Shown here: in pieces, positions 1 through 9,549 of the stretch
Layout of the letters: every line of letters starts with the position of its first letter
Numbering within the stretch: position 1 is the stretch's first letter
NCBI GenBank assembly: GCA_913058245.1
Contig: CAJXQJ010000001.1
Span: forward strand, 62,001 to 126,000
Length of the DNA stretch: 64,000 bases
Direction of reading: 5' to 3'
DNA from: an uncultured Colwellia sp.
GTDB taxonomy: Bacteria > Pseudomonadota > Gammaproteobacteria > Enterobacterales > Alteromonadaceae
Position numbers and translations under genes: made by a program
The notes under the pieces: model-generated
Told to the model about the DNA's origin: nothing
What the model saw: the letters and a program-made list of their open reading frames with translations, nothing else
Database searches by the model: none

Positions 1-75
1 TGTGTTTTGTTGATGGTTGGAACAAAAATTGTAATGTGTCAGTAACGATAATTTTTAATATGGCGAAGTAGGGTA

Positions 76-1410
76 ATGACACATTCATTAAAGTCAGTCA
101 GTGTCGACAATGCAAGTACGACAATGAATAGCGACAATTCCGCAGTGTCTGGTGCTGGGATGGACCGTAAGGTCATACGTAAAAAATCGAAGATAAAGCC
201 AGTTTTATTGGCTGTCGCTATCATCGGTGTAATTGGCGCAGTCGGGTGGCAATTTAGCAATAAGCTAAGTGGTAAATCGCTGAGTGTTGATAGCAACCGT
301 ATTGTTGTGTCTAGCGTGGTATCGGGGACATTTGAAGATTTTATTCCTGTACGTGGTCGCATAGCACCAGCAAAAACAGTGTTTCTTGATGCGATTGAAG
401 GTGGTCGTGTTGAGCGTATTTTAGTTGAAGATGGCACACAATTGAGTGCGGGAAGTTTAATTGTTGAGCTCTCTAACGCTAGTTTGCAATTAAATGTTTT
501 AGGTAATGAAGCACGTGTTGCTGAGCAATTGAATAATATGCGTTCCATTGAGCTTAGTCTTGAGCAAAACCGTTTACGTCATAAAAGTAATATTATTGAT
601 ATTGAATACCAAATTAAGTTATTGACTCGCCAACTTGCTCGTGAGCAAGAGTTAGTGACAAGTGGCGCGGTTAGCCAGTCAGCATTTGATGACACTAAAG
701 ATACACTTAATTGGTACCAGCAGCGTCTTTTAGTTACCCAAGAAAGCCAAGCTTCAGATACTCGCATGCAAGAAGAGCAACTGAAATTCTTAAAAGCTAC
801 TAGCCAGCGTTTGGAGAGTAATTTAGAAATATCTCGACAAAATTTAGACAACATGAATGTCAAAGCCCCTGTAAACGGCAAACTGTCAGGCTTTAATATT
901 GAAATAGGGCAGAGTATTGGTCGCGGTGAACGATTAGGACAAATTGATACGCCGAACGACTACAAAGTTACTGCATATATTGATGAATTCTACTTAGGCC
1001 GCGTTGATATTGGCCAACGAGCAATGTTCAAAGAATACGAGTTAATTATTAAGAAAATTTACCCACAAGTACAAAATGGCCAGTTTGAAGTTGATTTTGT
1101 CTTTGCAGGTGAACAGCCATCAGGTATTCGCCGTGGTCAAACGATACAAACAAAGCTTACGTTAGGCGATGAAAGCAAAGCGGTATTAATTCCTAATGGT
1201 GCTTTTTATCAAGATACCGGTGGTAATTGGATATTTGTTGTAACCGAAAGTGGCGCTGAAGCTGTACGTCGCCCAGTGCGCTTGGGGCGAAGAAACAATC
1301 AGTTTATTGAGGTTATTGACGGCTTAGATGTAGGGGAACAAGTTGTTACTAGCCCATATAGTAGTTACCAAGATATGCAACGATTAAAACTTAACACTAG
1401 TACAAATTAA
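76..1410 (+). CDS. HlyD/MacA-type membrane fusion protein of an ABC exporter
   Basis: This is a periplasmic adaptor that would link an inner-membrane ABC transporter to an outer-membrane channel. The 444-residue protein has a basic cytoplasmic N-terminus, one membrane anchor at about residues 40-62, a lipoyl-like half motif near 115-140, a long coiled coil (about 150-260), the returning lipoyl half (VKAPVNGKLSG) and beta-barrel domains after it. The next two genes on the same strand encode the matching ATPase and permease, 66 bp downstream and onward, so the three form one operon. Start taken at ATG 76; a second in-frame ATG at 160 begins MDRKVIRKKSK and is possible. The substrate cannot be read from the sequence. 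Confidence 0.88.
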   Translation: MTHSLKSVSVDNASTTMNSDNSAVSGAGMDRKVIRKKSKIKPVLLAVAIIGVIGAVGWQFSNKLSGKSLSVDSNRIVVSSVVSGTFEDFIPVRGRIAPAKTVFLDAIEGGRVERILVEDGTQLSAGSLIVELSNASLQLNVLGNEARVAEQLNNMRSIELSLEQNRLRHKSNIIDIEYQIKLLTRQLAREQELVTSGAVSQSAFDDTKDTLNWYQQRLLVTQESQASDTRMQEEQLKFLKATSQRLESNLEISRQNLDNMNVKAPVNGKLSGFNIEIGQSIGRGERLGQIDTPNDYKVTAYIDEFYLGRVDIGQRAMFKEYELIIKKIYPQVQNGQFEVDFVFAGEQPSGIRRGQTIQTKLTLGDESKAVLIPNGAFYQDTGGNWIFVVTESGAEAVRRPVRLGRRNNQFIEVIDGLDVGEQVVTSPYSSYQDMQRLKLNTSTN

Positions 1411-1476
1411 TTAGTTAAAAATTAATGGCACAAAATAGCCAGCTACCAATTAAATTTATAAAAACAGGACTTTATT

Positions 1477-2157
1477 ATGTTGAAACTTCACAACCTATCA
1501 CGCGTTTACCAAACTGATGATGTAGAGACCATGGCATTAAATAATGTGAATATTGAAATAGCTCAAGGAGAGTTCGTCGCCATTATGGGGCCTTCAGGCT
1601 GTGGTAAATCTACGCTATTAAACACAATTGGCATGTTAGATACGCCAAGTAGTGGCGAATACTGGTTTAATGGTGAAGATGTTGCTGGCTTCTCTGAGGC
1701 GCAGCTTGCAGTGATAAGAAAACAGAGTATTGGTTTTATTTTTCAAAACTTTAACTTAATTGATGAATTAACCGTTGCTGAAAATATCGAGCTGGCTTTG
1801 CTCTACCACGATATTCCTGCCAGTGAACGTAAACAGCGCGTTTCAACGGTTATGGACAAAGTGGGTATTGCGCATCGTGCTAAGCATATGCCAAGTCAAT
1901 TATCGGGCGGTCAGCAACAAAGGGTGGCTGTAGCGCGTGCGGTAGTGGGAGATCAGAAAATGATCTTAGCAGATGAGCCAACCGGCAACTTAGATAGCGC
2001 GCATGGTCAAGAGGTTATGGAAATGCTGCAAGCCTTAAACGACGAGGGCACCACTATTGTAATGGTAACGCATAGTCCTGCGCATGCAGATTATGCAAAA
2101 CGGACAATTAACCTGTTTGATGGTCACGTTGTGACTGAAAACATTAAGGCCGCTTAG
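1477..2157 (+). CDS. ABC transporter ATP-binding protein (LolD/MacB type)
   Basis: This is the ATPase subunit of the exporter. The 226-residue protein has a Walker A motif (GPSGCGKST, about residues 38-46), a Q-loop (FIFQNFNL), the ABC signature (LSGGQQQRVA), Walker B (MILADEPTGNLD) and the switch histidine (VTHS). The pattern is that of the LolD/MacB/FtsE class that pairs with FtsX-like permeases. It follows the HlyD gene and precedes the permease by 8 bp. An AGGAGG ribosome site overlaps its 3' end and serves the permease. This class usually performs mechanotransmission rather than classical transport across the membrane; that role is known for the family and inferred here. Confidence 0.93.
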   Translation: MLKLHNLSRVYQTDDVETMALNNVNIEIAQGEFVAIMGPSGCGKSTLLNTIGMLDTPSSGEYWFNGEDVAGFSEAQLAVIRKQSIGFIFQNFNLIDELTVAENIELALLYHDIPASERKQRVSTVMDKVGIAHRAKHMPSQLSGGQQQRVAVARAVVGDQKMILADEPTGNLDSAHGQEVMEMLQALNDEGTTIVMVTHSPAHADYAKRTINLFDGHVVTENIKAA

Positions 2158-2165
2158 GAGGCATT

Positions 2166-4691
2166 ATGTTTAAGAATTACCTAATTACCGCATGGCGTAA
2201 TATCATCAAAAACGGTGTTTTTTCAGCAATCAATATTTTTGGTTTATCCATTGCTTTGATGAGTTGTATTTTAATTATGCTGTTTGTCAAAGAGGAAACC
2301 GGCTTTGATAAATGGTTAAAAGACAGCGACAGATTAGTGCGTATACACACCGCTTATACTATGCCAAATCAGGCGCCATTTTTGACTGTGCGTTCGGCAG
2401 GGCGAATGATGGAAGCCATTCGTGATTACGCTAAAAACGAAATAGAAACTGGTGTACGTTTAATACAATGGTCTTTAACCGTTCGTAAAGACGACAACGC
2501 TTTTGACGAAGCCATTACCTTAGCTGATGGCAGTTTCTTTGATGTTTTTGATCTGCCATTTGTACATGGTTCGAGAGCTAAGTCGTTTAATCAACCTATG
2601 AACTTGTTAGTCACTGAAGAATTTGCCAAGAAATATTTTGGTCGCACCGACGTGATCGGCGAAACCTTAACGGTTTGCTGTGTTGGTCGTAATCCTGCTA
2701 GTGACGTGAGAATTACCGGCGTACTAAAAGATTTACCCGATGAGACACATTTAAATATTAATATGCTGTTTTATCTACAACCGGCGTTATTTCCACCAAA
2801 TAATAATATATTAGATACTTGGACCAGTGTGAATGTTTATACCTACTTCAAGCTAAATGCAGGAATAACTCCTATACAACTGCAAGATCGTATTGATTAT
2901 TGGATGAACAATGAAAGTCCGCTAATTAAAACGTCTAGAAATTTGTTAGGAGAACAAGGTAAAGGCAAGCAAGTAACTGATTTTTCTCGCCAACGTGTTA
3001 TGAAAGTTACTGACTTACACCTTAATGCTAAAAAGCATGCCGGAAATATGGGCGATATGACGCCGATGGGCGATCAGGAAATGATTAATACCTTTACTGT
3101 CGTTGCTTTTCTCGTGCTAATGATTGCTTGTATTAATTTTATGAACCTTTCGACCGCAAAGGCCAGTAAGCGAGCTAAAGAGGTTGCAATGCGCAAAGTC
3201 TTAGGCGCAAGCCGTTTGCAAGTGGCGATACAGTTTTTAAGTGAAGCAATAGTGATTGTTTTTGTTGCGCTATTATTTGCTATTGCGGCGTCAGAATTAG
3301 TGCTGCCTATATATAATGATATTTTAGGTAAACAATTGGCTCTAAGGCTGTTTAATGAACCTGATTTATTATTGTCGCTTATTGTTGTTGCTACCATTGT
3401 TGGCATTGGTGCTGGAATTTATCCTGCAATATACCTTTCACGATTTCTACCGGGCCACATATTAAAATCAAGTAAAAGTGGTGAATCTGGGAATTCAGCT
3501 AAATTACGCAGTGTGTTAGTCATATTTCAATTTACAACTTCAATTGTGTTAGTTATTGCTACGTTAGTTGTTTATGGACAAACGCTTTATTCAAACTCTG
3601 TCGATGTTGGTTACCAAAGTGCCAATAAGTTAGTGTTAAATATTCGTTCTGCGCAAGATAATTTGCCAAGTTTAAAACAAGAATTATTAAATATTCCAGA
3701 GGTTAGCTCAGTTACATTCTCATCAGAAGCACCAACGCAAGACAATGAAAATAATAATTTATTTACTTTATCTGGCTCGGATGAGAGCGGTAATAAAGTC
3801 GAACCTGTATTATTGAATTATCATAATATGGGCTACGGATTCTTTGAGGCGTATGACGTTAAACCACTAGCGGGTCGATTATTTGATGAAAACTTTGGCA
3901 GTGATCAAATAACACCTGTTGCACATGATGCAACTGAACATGGTCAAGCGAGCGTTATTTTGAACGCAAGTGCGTTGAGTAAGTTCGGTTTCAAAACGCC
4001 AGAGGCTATTATTGGAAAAACACTAACGCTAGGTAGACAAGATTTAACCGTTATTGGCGTGGTGCCTGACATTCACTTTAGATCCATTAAATTTGGTATT
4101 CGTGCAACAGCCTTTATGCTCAACCCAAGTCGCTTTCGAGTCGCCAACATTGGGCTTAATTCCGGTGTCATTGATTCTAAAGAATTATCACAGTTAATTA
4201 GTAAAATAGAGCAAGTGTGGAAGACTAATGTACCTTTACAGCCTATTGATTTACAGTTTTTGTCAGAGATGATGCAAGCGCAATATCAAGATGAATTAAC
4301 AACGGCACAGTTATTCTTAGCATTCTCTGTATTAGCAATTATTATTGCGTGTTTAGGTTTATATGGACTGTCAGCCTTTACGGTTGAGCGTCGTACGAAA
4401 GAGATAGGTATTCGTAAAGTGATGGGAGCAAGTGTTAAAGACATAGTTAAATTGTTGATTTGGCAGTTTTCAAAACCTGTAGTTTTGGCAAATATCATTG
4501 CTTGGCCTATCGCAGCTTATGGCATGTTAAGTTGGCTCGAGACGTTTCCGTATCGAATTGACCAAATTTGGTTGTTACCTATTTGCTTCACCGTTGGCAC
4601 ATTGTCACTATTTATTGCTTGGTTCACCGTTGGTACTAATGCAGCCAAAGTCGCACGCAAAAATCCAATAAGCTCATTACGTTATGAGTAA
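2166..4691 (+). CDS. FtsX/MacB-like ABC transporter permease
   Basis: This is the membrane subunit of the exporter. The 841-residue protein has an N-terminal transmembrane segment (about 20-40) followed by a MacB-type periplasmic domain, then three membrane segments (about 310-425) with the AMRKVLGAS motif. A second MacB_PCD-like region and a second FtsX block near the C-terminus (TKEIGIRKVMGAS, about 745-755) follow. This duplicated FtsX layout is typical of the roughly 800-residue permeases found with HlyD and LolD-like partners. The start ATG lies 5 nt after AGGAGG. No downstream outer-membrane TolC gene is present; a bidirectional terminator follows at 4743. Confidence 0.9.
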   Translation: MFKNYLITAWRNIIKNGVFSAINIFGLSIALMSCILIMLFVKEETGFDKWLKDSDRLVRIHTAYTMPNQAPFLTVRSAGRMMEAIRDYAKNEIETGVRLIQWSLTVRKDDNAFDEAITLADGSFFDVFDLPFVHGSRAKSFNQPMNLLVTEEFAKKYFGRTDVIGETLTVCCVGRNPASDVRITGVLKDLPDETHLNINMLFYLQPALFPPNNNILDTWTSVNVYTYFKLNAGITPIQLQDRIDYWMNNESPLIKTSRNLLGEQGKGKQVTDFSRQRVMKVTDLHLNAKKHAGNMGDMTPMGDQEMINTFTVVAFLVLMIACINFMNLSTAKASKRAKEVAMRKVLGASRLQVAIQFLSEAIVIVFVALLFAIAASELVLPIYNDILGKQLALRLFNEPDLLLSLIVVATIVGIGAGIYPAIYLSRFLPGHILKSSKSGESGNSAKLRSVLVIFQFTTSIVLVIATLVVYGQTLYSNSVDVGYQSANKLVLNIRSAQDNLPSLKQELLNIPEVSSVTFSSEAPTQDNENNNLFTLSGSDESGNKVEPVLLNYHNMGYGFFEAYDVKPLAGRLFDENFGSDQITPVAHDATEHGQASVILNASALSKFGFKTPEAIIGKTLTLGRQDLTVIGVVPDIHFRSIKFGIRATAFMLNPSRFRVANIGLNSGVIDSKELSQLISKIEQVWKTNVPLQPIDLQFLSEMMQAQYQDELTTAQLFLAFSVLAIIIACLGLYGLSAFTVERRTKEIGIRKVMGASVKDIVKLLIWQFSKPVVLANIIAWPIAAYGMLSWLETFPYRIDQIWLLPICFTVGTLSLFIAWFTVGTNAAKVARKNPISSLRYE

Positions 4692-4742
4692 TAGAATTAA
4701 CGTGATAACTACTTTAATACTAAATTTATAGGTAAATAAGTA

Positions 4743-4778
4743 TAAAAAAACGCTGCTCTAATCAGGCAGCGTTTTTTA
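4743..4778. terminator. Bidirectional rho-independent terminator between the exporter operon and metK
   Basis: An A-run, a stem of AACGCTGC pairing with GCAGCGTT around a short loop, and a T-run give a symmetrical terminator. It lies between convergent genes, the permease on the plus strand and metK on the minus strand, so it can serve both. Confidence 0.85.
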
Positions 4779-4807
4779 TATCTAAAAAGCTCAGGCTTTA
4801 TGCTGGC

Positions 4808-5995
4808 TTATAAGTTAGCAGCTTGGCGCAATGCATCAGCTTTATCGGTTTTTTCCCAGCTAAATGCCGTGAATGTATCGTCGCCTACTGTCATTTCAAA
4901 AGGTTCGCGGCCAAAGTGACCATATGCGGCTGTTTGTTGATACATAGGGTGTAATAGATCAAGCATTTTTGTGATGCCATATGGACGTAAGTCAAAATGT
5001 TCACGCACAAGTTCAACTAAGCGCTCTTCAGATACTTTACCTGTTCCAAACGTATCAACAGAAATCGAAGTCGGCTCAGCAACACCAATAGCGTAAGATA
5101 CTTGAATTTCACAACGGTCTGCTAAACCAGCAGCTACAATGTTTTTAGCAACATAACGGCCAGCATATGCTGCGCTGCGATCAACCTTTGATGGATCTTT
5201 ACCTGAGAAGGCGCCGCCACCATGACGCGCCATACCGCCATAAGTATCAACGATAATTTTACGACCCGTTAAACCACAGTCACCTACTGGACCACCAATA
5301 ACAAAACGGCCTGTTGGGTTAATGTGGTATTTAGTTTCTTTAGTTAATAACTCTTCAGGTAAAACATGCTTAATTATGTTTTCCATTACCGCATTAACTA
5401 AATCTTCTTGTTTGATATCAGGGTTATGCTGAGTAGAAAGTACTACAGTATCAATTGCTACAGGCTTATTATCTTCATAGATAAACGTTACTTGAGATTT
5501 AGCATCTGGACGTAACCAAGGTAATACCCCTGATTTACGTGCTTCAGCTTGGCGCTCAACTAAACGGTGCGAATAGTATAATGGAGCAGGCATTAAGGTT
5601 GGTGTTTCGTTAGTTGCGTAACCAAACATTAAGCCTTGGTCACCAGCGCCTTGTTCTTCAGGGCTAGTGCGGTCAACACCTTGAGCGATTTCTGGTGATT
5701 GTTGGCCAATTAAGTTCATAATGCCACAGGTTTCACCATCAAAACCAACATCAGATGAGGTGTAACCAATATTACTAATAACTTTACGGGTTAGTTTTTC
5801 TAAATCAACCCAAGCGTTAGTCGATACTTCACCTGAAATAATGGCAACGCCGGTTTTTACCATAGTTTCACAAGCAACGCGTGCGTTCTTGTCTTTTGCG
5901 ATAATCGCATCTAATACCGCATCAGAAATTTGATCGGCAATTTTATCCGGATGACCTTCTGAAACTGACTCAGAAGTAAAAAGGTGTGTAGACAT
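4808..5995 (-). CDS. metK: S-adenosylmethionine synthetase
   Basis: The enzyme makes S-adenosylmethionine from methionine and ATP in the cytoplasm. The 395-residue protein begins [20 protein letters not shown] and has the family motifs [12 protein letters not shown] (about 125-136) and [19 protein letters not shown] (about 265-285). Its length is close to the usual 380-400. It is transcribed toward the shared terminator at 4743. Tandem MetJ-like boxes lie about 95 bp upstream of its start (6082-6105), which fits repression by methionine status in gammaproteobacteria. Confidence 0.98.
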   Translation of the reverse strand: MSTHLFTSESVSEGHPDKIADQISDAVLDAIIAKDKNARVACETMVKTGVAIISGEVSTNAWVDLEKLTRKVISNIGYTSSDVGFDGETCGIMNLIGQQSPEIAQGVDRTSPEEQGAGDQGLMFGYATNETPTLMPAPLYYSHRLVERQAEARKSGVLPWLRPDAKSQVTFIYEDNKPVAIDTVVLSTQHNPDIKQEDLVNAVMENIIKHVLPEELLTKETKYHINPTGRFVIGGPVGDCGLTGRKIIVDTYGGMARHGGGAFSGKDPSKVDRSAAYAGRYVAKNIVAAGLADRCEIQVSYAIGVAEPTSISVDTFGTGKVSEERLVELVREHFDLRPYGITKMLDLLHPMYQQTAAYGHFGREPFEMTVGDDTFTAFSWEKTDKADALRQAANL

Positions 5996-6081
5996 AAACC
6001 CTCTGTATAAATGAACTGAAAAACAAGACCTGTTTTAATAGTGACATTCTAACCGTTTAGTTAACTATTTCCTAGAGTTTT

Positions 6082-6105
6082 TTACGCCTAGATGGCTAAA
6101 CGTCT
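6082..6105. promoter_or_regulatory. Probable MetJ operator upstream of metK
   Basis: Three consecutive 8-mers resemble the MetJ box AGACGTCT: TTACGCCT (5/8), AGATGGCT (6/8) and AAACGTCT (7/8). MetJ binds tandem boxes and represses metK in gammaproteobacteria. The position upstream of metK supports the call; no MetJ gene is in the window, and the boxes are imperfect. Confidence 0.5.
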
Positions 6106-6171
6106 TTGAGCTGAGTCAATTTAATTGCAAATCGCCTAGTATTTTTAAGGCTTGTTAGCAATATTGACGGT

Positions 6172-7026
6172 TTATAAAAATTTATTGACGAGAAGAGGGC
6201 GTTGCCAAATATGTGAAAAAAGCTGCTGTTGAGCAGAGCAATTTTTAGAGCTATAAAAATGTGCAGTACCTAGCTCTTTGTTGTTATTAAGCATTTGATT
6301 TGAATTAAGCCGTCTTTGCAACTGTTCTGTTACCGGCAGCGCGGTTTCCATTATCATGATATTTTGACCACAAATGTCACTGATCATAGGTTTTACTAAT
6401 GGGTAGTGGGTGCACCCTAGGACAATGGTATCAACGCCTTTATTAAGTAAGGGCAGTAAATAGCTTGAAAGTAACTCTTTACAGTTTGGTGAATCTTTTT
6501 GATCTTGCTCGATCAGTTCAACTAAACCTGGGCAAGGTTGAATATAAACATCACTATTATTTCTATACTGGTTTACTAATGATAAGAAGCGTTGGCTTTC
6601 AGATGTTGCTTTAGTGACTAAAATAGCTACTTTTTTATTTTTACTTAAGTTTGCCGCTGGTTTAATCGCAGGCTCTACGCCGATTACTGGAATACTTATA
6701 TTTTCACGAAGCTTATCAATGGCACTAACAGTTGCTGTGTTGCACGCGACAACAATTGCCTTGGTATTTTTTTCAATAAACCAATTTGCAATTTCGTTAA
6801 CGCGTTGTTGAATAAATTGTGTGGATTTTTCACCATAAGGCGCATGCAAAGTGTCTGCTACATAAATAAGGTTTTCATTGTGCAGCTGATGAGCAATACA
6901 TTGCATAATAGATAAACCACCAATACCGGAATCAAAAACTCCAATGGGTCGTTCGTCGCTAGTATGTTGGTTATTCAATTGACTATTTGTCGATGTTTGA
7001 ACACTTAGTTTACAGTCTGTGGGCAT
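6172..7026 (-). CDS. murI: Glutamate racemase
   Basis: The enzyme converts L- to D-glutamate for peptidoglycan. The 284-residue protein shows the family signatures IGVFDSGIGGLS (about 28-39), VACNTATV with the first catalytic cysteine (about 93-100) and LGCTHYPL with the second cysteine (about 204-211). The N-terminal 25 residues before the first beta strand are rich in Ser, Thr, Asn and Gln and are poorly conserved in this family, so the true start could be slightly internal. It lies upstream of metK on the same strand with 176 bp between them, which contain the MetJ-like boxes. Confidence 0.95.
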   Translation of the reverse strand: MPTDCKLSVQTSTNSQLNNQHTSDERPIGVFDSGIGGLSIMQCIAHQLHNENLIYVADTLHAPYGEKSTQFIQQRVNEIANWFIEKNTKAIVVACNTATVSAIDKLRENISIPVIGVEPAIKPAANLSKNKKVAILVTKATSESQRFLSLVNQYRNNSDVYIQPCPGLVELIEQDQKDSPNCKELLSSYLLPLLNKGVDTIVLGCTHYPLVKPMISDICGQNIMIMETALPVTEQLQRRLNSNQMLNNNKELGTAHFYSSKNCSAQQQLFSHIWQRPLLVNKFL

Positions 7027-7198
7027 TACGTCTATGCAGCTTTACATAAGAAAAAGTTAACTAAGTTAAGTATATTATTAACAGGCAAAGTAGGTCTATT
7101 AATTAATGGCGAAGTTAAGCAAAGAATTATTAAATGGTTTGTAAAGTATTTAGTTTATATATATCCTGAGTGCTGAAATAAAGGTAAAAGGATAACCA

Positions 7199-8506
7199 AT
7201 GAAAAGCGATGTTTCATTAGCACGAATTAAAGAATTTCCGTTATTAATGTGGATTTTATTATTTGGTTCGTTCATTACTCGCGGCAGTTATTATATGGTG
7301 TGGCCGTTTTTAGCTGTAATTCTCTATGAAAAATTTGCTTTGTCAGCTACCAATGTTGGACTGATCCTTTCAAGTGCTGCCATTATTTCTGTTTTAGTGA
7401 GCTTTGTCGGAAGTGCGCTATCTGATCGAATTGGGCGTCGACCATTAATGTACCTTAGCGGTACCTTGTACATCATTTCTTTTTCCTTATTAGCACAAGT
7501 GAATTCTATTGCTGGTTACGCTGTCGTTATAACTTTATGCTCAGTTGCTACTGCACTCTGGCGGCCGTTAACTTCCGCATTAATTGGCGATATTATTAAA
7601 GATAAAAATACTCGCGAACTTGCCATGCAATCATTATATTTTGTCGTTAATGTCGGCTGCGCAGTAGGGCCGATGTTAGGGCTATGGTTAGGTTTAACGG
7701 GAGAGCAATCAAGTTTTTATATAACTGCTGGTGCTTTTGCATTCCTACTCGTTATTTTATGGTGGGGTTTTCATCGACATAGTAAACAGGATTTAGCAAA
7801 ATTAACTAAAGAAGTTGCTACTGAAGCTACAAGTTCATCGGCAGTACAAGAGGCAACTAACACACCAGTGGCAAGTGGAAGCGACAACAAAATTATTAAA
7901 GTATTGACTGCGGATAAGTTATTGCAGTGCTTAATTTTGGCTAATATTTTATGCATGTTTATCTATGCACAAATGGACAGCTCGCTTATACAGTATTTAA
8001 CGCGCGCGAAAGTTCCTGATTTGCTAGAGCTTATTTCTGCGATGATCTTTACTAATGCAGTCGTTATTATTTCAACTCAATTTTTACTACTAAAATTAAT
8101 GGCAAGTTTGTCGTTGGTTAGCCGAATCCATGTAGGTTTAGTTTTACTGATGTGCTCACAAATATGGTTAGCGGTGAACCCGTTGACACTTTTTTGGGGC
8201 TGGATAGGCGCTATTGTTGTTATGAGTTTAGCGGAAACTATTTTATTTCCGACCATGAATGTGCATATTGACCGATTGGCTCCAGATCATTTACGTGGCG
8301 CATACTTTGGGGCTGCGTCGTTTTATGAGTTTGGCTTTGCAATTGCGCCATTAGGTGGTGGTATTATCCTCGATCAATTTGGTGGCTCATGGTTGTTTTT
8401 TATAACTGCAGCCTTAACGCTACTTGTTATTTACCTTTACAGTATCTTGGACAAATTACCAAGGCCAGATTTCACTCAAGGTAAGCAACAAGCTAGTATA
8501 AGTTAA
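7199..8506 (+). CDS. MFS efflux transporter (MdtH-like)
   Basis: This is an inner-membrane secondary transporter, probably a proton-driven exporter. The 435-residue protein has about 12 hydrophobic segments in two halves joined by a cytoplasmic loop at about 195-235 rich in Ala, Thr and Ser. Between helices 2 and 3 it has the MFS signature-like GSALSDRIGRRPLMYLSG (about 72-89). The overall pattern resembles the MdtH/drug:H+ antiporter group; the substrate is not evident. It is transcribed away from murI and stands alone. A GGATAACC stretch before the ATG gives a modest ribosome site. Confidence 0.85.
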   Translation: MKSDVSLARIKEFPLLMWILLFGSFITRGSYYMVWPFLAVILYEKFALSATNVGLILSSAAIISVLVSFVGSALSDRIGRRPLMYLSGTLYIISFSLLAQVNSIAGYAVVITLCSVATALWRPLTSALIGDIIKDKNTRELAMQSLYFVVNVGCAVGPMLGLWLGLTGEQSSFYITAGAFAFLLVILWWGFHRHSKQDLAKLTKEVATEATSSSAVQEATNTPVASGSDNKIIKVLTADKLLQCLILANILCMFIYAQMDSSLIQYLTRAKVPDLLELISAMIFTNAVVIISTQFLLLKLMASLSLVSRIHVGLVLLMCSQIWLAVNPLTLFWGWIGAIVVMSLAETILFPTMNVHIDRLAPDHLRGAYFGAASFYEFGFAIAPLGGGIILDQFGGSWLFFITAALTLLVIYLYSILDKLPRPDFTQGKQQASIS

Positions 8507-8568
8507 TGTTATTGATACTTTTAATAAGCGAAAAGAGTGAGGGGAAGTTATTACTTCGAAAAAGTTAG

Positions 8569-8645
8569 TGACTTCCAGAATGCCGCAGCTCACGGTTGTC
8601 CAGAACACCGGGTGATTTTCTAGAGAGTGCGCGGAAATATCGTTG
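8569..8645 (-). repeat. Partial second copy of the 6S RNA 3' region
   Basis: This stretch repeats the 3' third of the adjacent 6S RNA gene in the same orientation. On the plus strand both copies share GTGACTTCCAGAATGCCGCA, then GCTCAC, and then ACACCGGGTG and GCGGAAATAT with small differences in between. The conserved 6S 5' half and central bubble are absent, so it is a fragment rather than a second full gene. It lies immediately downstream of ssrS and could extend the primary transcript. Confidence 0.75.
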
Positions 8646-8670
8646 ATATTATTACGAATAAAAGGGAGGT

Positions 8671-8850
8671 GACTTCCAGAATGCCGCAGCTCACAATAGT
8701 CCTGAACACCGGGTGTTCAGGGCGGAAATATCATGCTAACCGTAGGCTTCCCGATACGAGCCGGGCTTGCACAATAGCTAATAGTCAAAATCCTTAGGTA
8801 AAACTTATCGGCTCAGGGACGTAGTTCGCAAACGAACACTCCAGAAGACA
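8671..8850 (-). ncRNA. ssrS: 6S RNA
   Basis: The minus strand carries the 6S signature GTCCCTGAGCCGATA in the 5' half and a matching 3' half ending GCTGCGGCATTCTGGAAG. The ends form an 11-bp closing stem: CTTCTGGAGTG at 8837-8847 pairs with CATTCTGGAAG at 8673-8683, with several G-U pairs. It lies downstream of zapA on the same strand, the usual place for ssrS in gammaproteobacteria. 6S RNA binds sigma70 RNA polymerase and lowers transcription in stationary phase. The ygfA (fau) gene that often follows is absent here. Confidence 0.92.
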
Positions 8851-8991
8851 AATTCATTATAGCTAATAATTCTGGTGGTATTAAGTATTTTATTACTTGT
8901 AAGACCTGAATGCTTAATGCTTGAACGATTTGAAGTTTCTTTAAACAAGCAAGGAAAGTAAATACTTAAATTTTGAACAACTAGAAACTAA

Positions 8992-9297
8992 TTACGCAGT
9001 TTTAGTGGGGTTAACTGCCTGTTCAATTGTATTTTGCAGCAATTCAATTTTGCTTTGCATTTCTTCACGTTCTTGAGCAAGTTCAGTACGTGCTTGAATT
9101 AAATCATTGGCAAGATTGAGAGACATCATCACTAATGCTTGTTCAGGTGTTTTAGCTGAATGGCTTTTTTTCGCATCATGCTCTAAGCGTTTATTAATTT
9201 CATCAGCAGCTTGTAATAACGCCGATTCATGGCCAGCAGGACAAGCGATTTTTAATCGTTTGTTGGCAACATTTATTGTTACTGTGTGTTGGCTCAT
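8992..9297 (-). CDS. zapA: Cell division protein ZapA
   Basis: ZapA is a small cytoplasmic protein that bundles FtsZ filaments at midcell. From ATG 9297 the protein is 101 residues, the usual length. It opens MSQHTVTINVANKRLKIACP, followed by GHESALLQAADEIN and a C-terminal coiled coil (about 60-95). The frame extends upstream to a TTG at 9348, but the extra 17 residues do not look like ZapA. It is divergent from ygfB and upstream of 6S RNA, the conserved arrangement in this class. Confidence 0.93.
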   Translation of the reverse strand: MSQHTVTINVANKRLKIACPAGHESALLQAADEINKRLEHDAKKSHSAKTPEQALVMMSLNLANDLIQARTELAQEREEMQSKIELLQNTIEQAVNPTKTA

Positions 9298-9549
9298 TAT
9301 CTTGTTTTTCTCAAAGCAGTCATTTAGTTCATTGAGTAAACTACTCAATATAATTTTGCTGTTGGCAGCTAATTAGTGCTAATTAACTCTAATAAAAGTA
9401 AATAATTACTAAAACTTAGTCTGCCATAAGGAGGAACTATAACGGCGAGTGTTGCACTATGCAAGTGATCTCTATGGTTTTTTCTGGAATCAAAGCAAGG
9501 CCAGTGTTACGATAGCCGCTAATATACCCTCGATTGAATTTATATTTTT

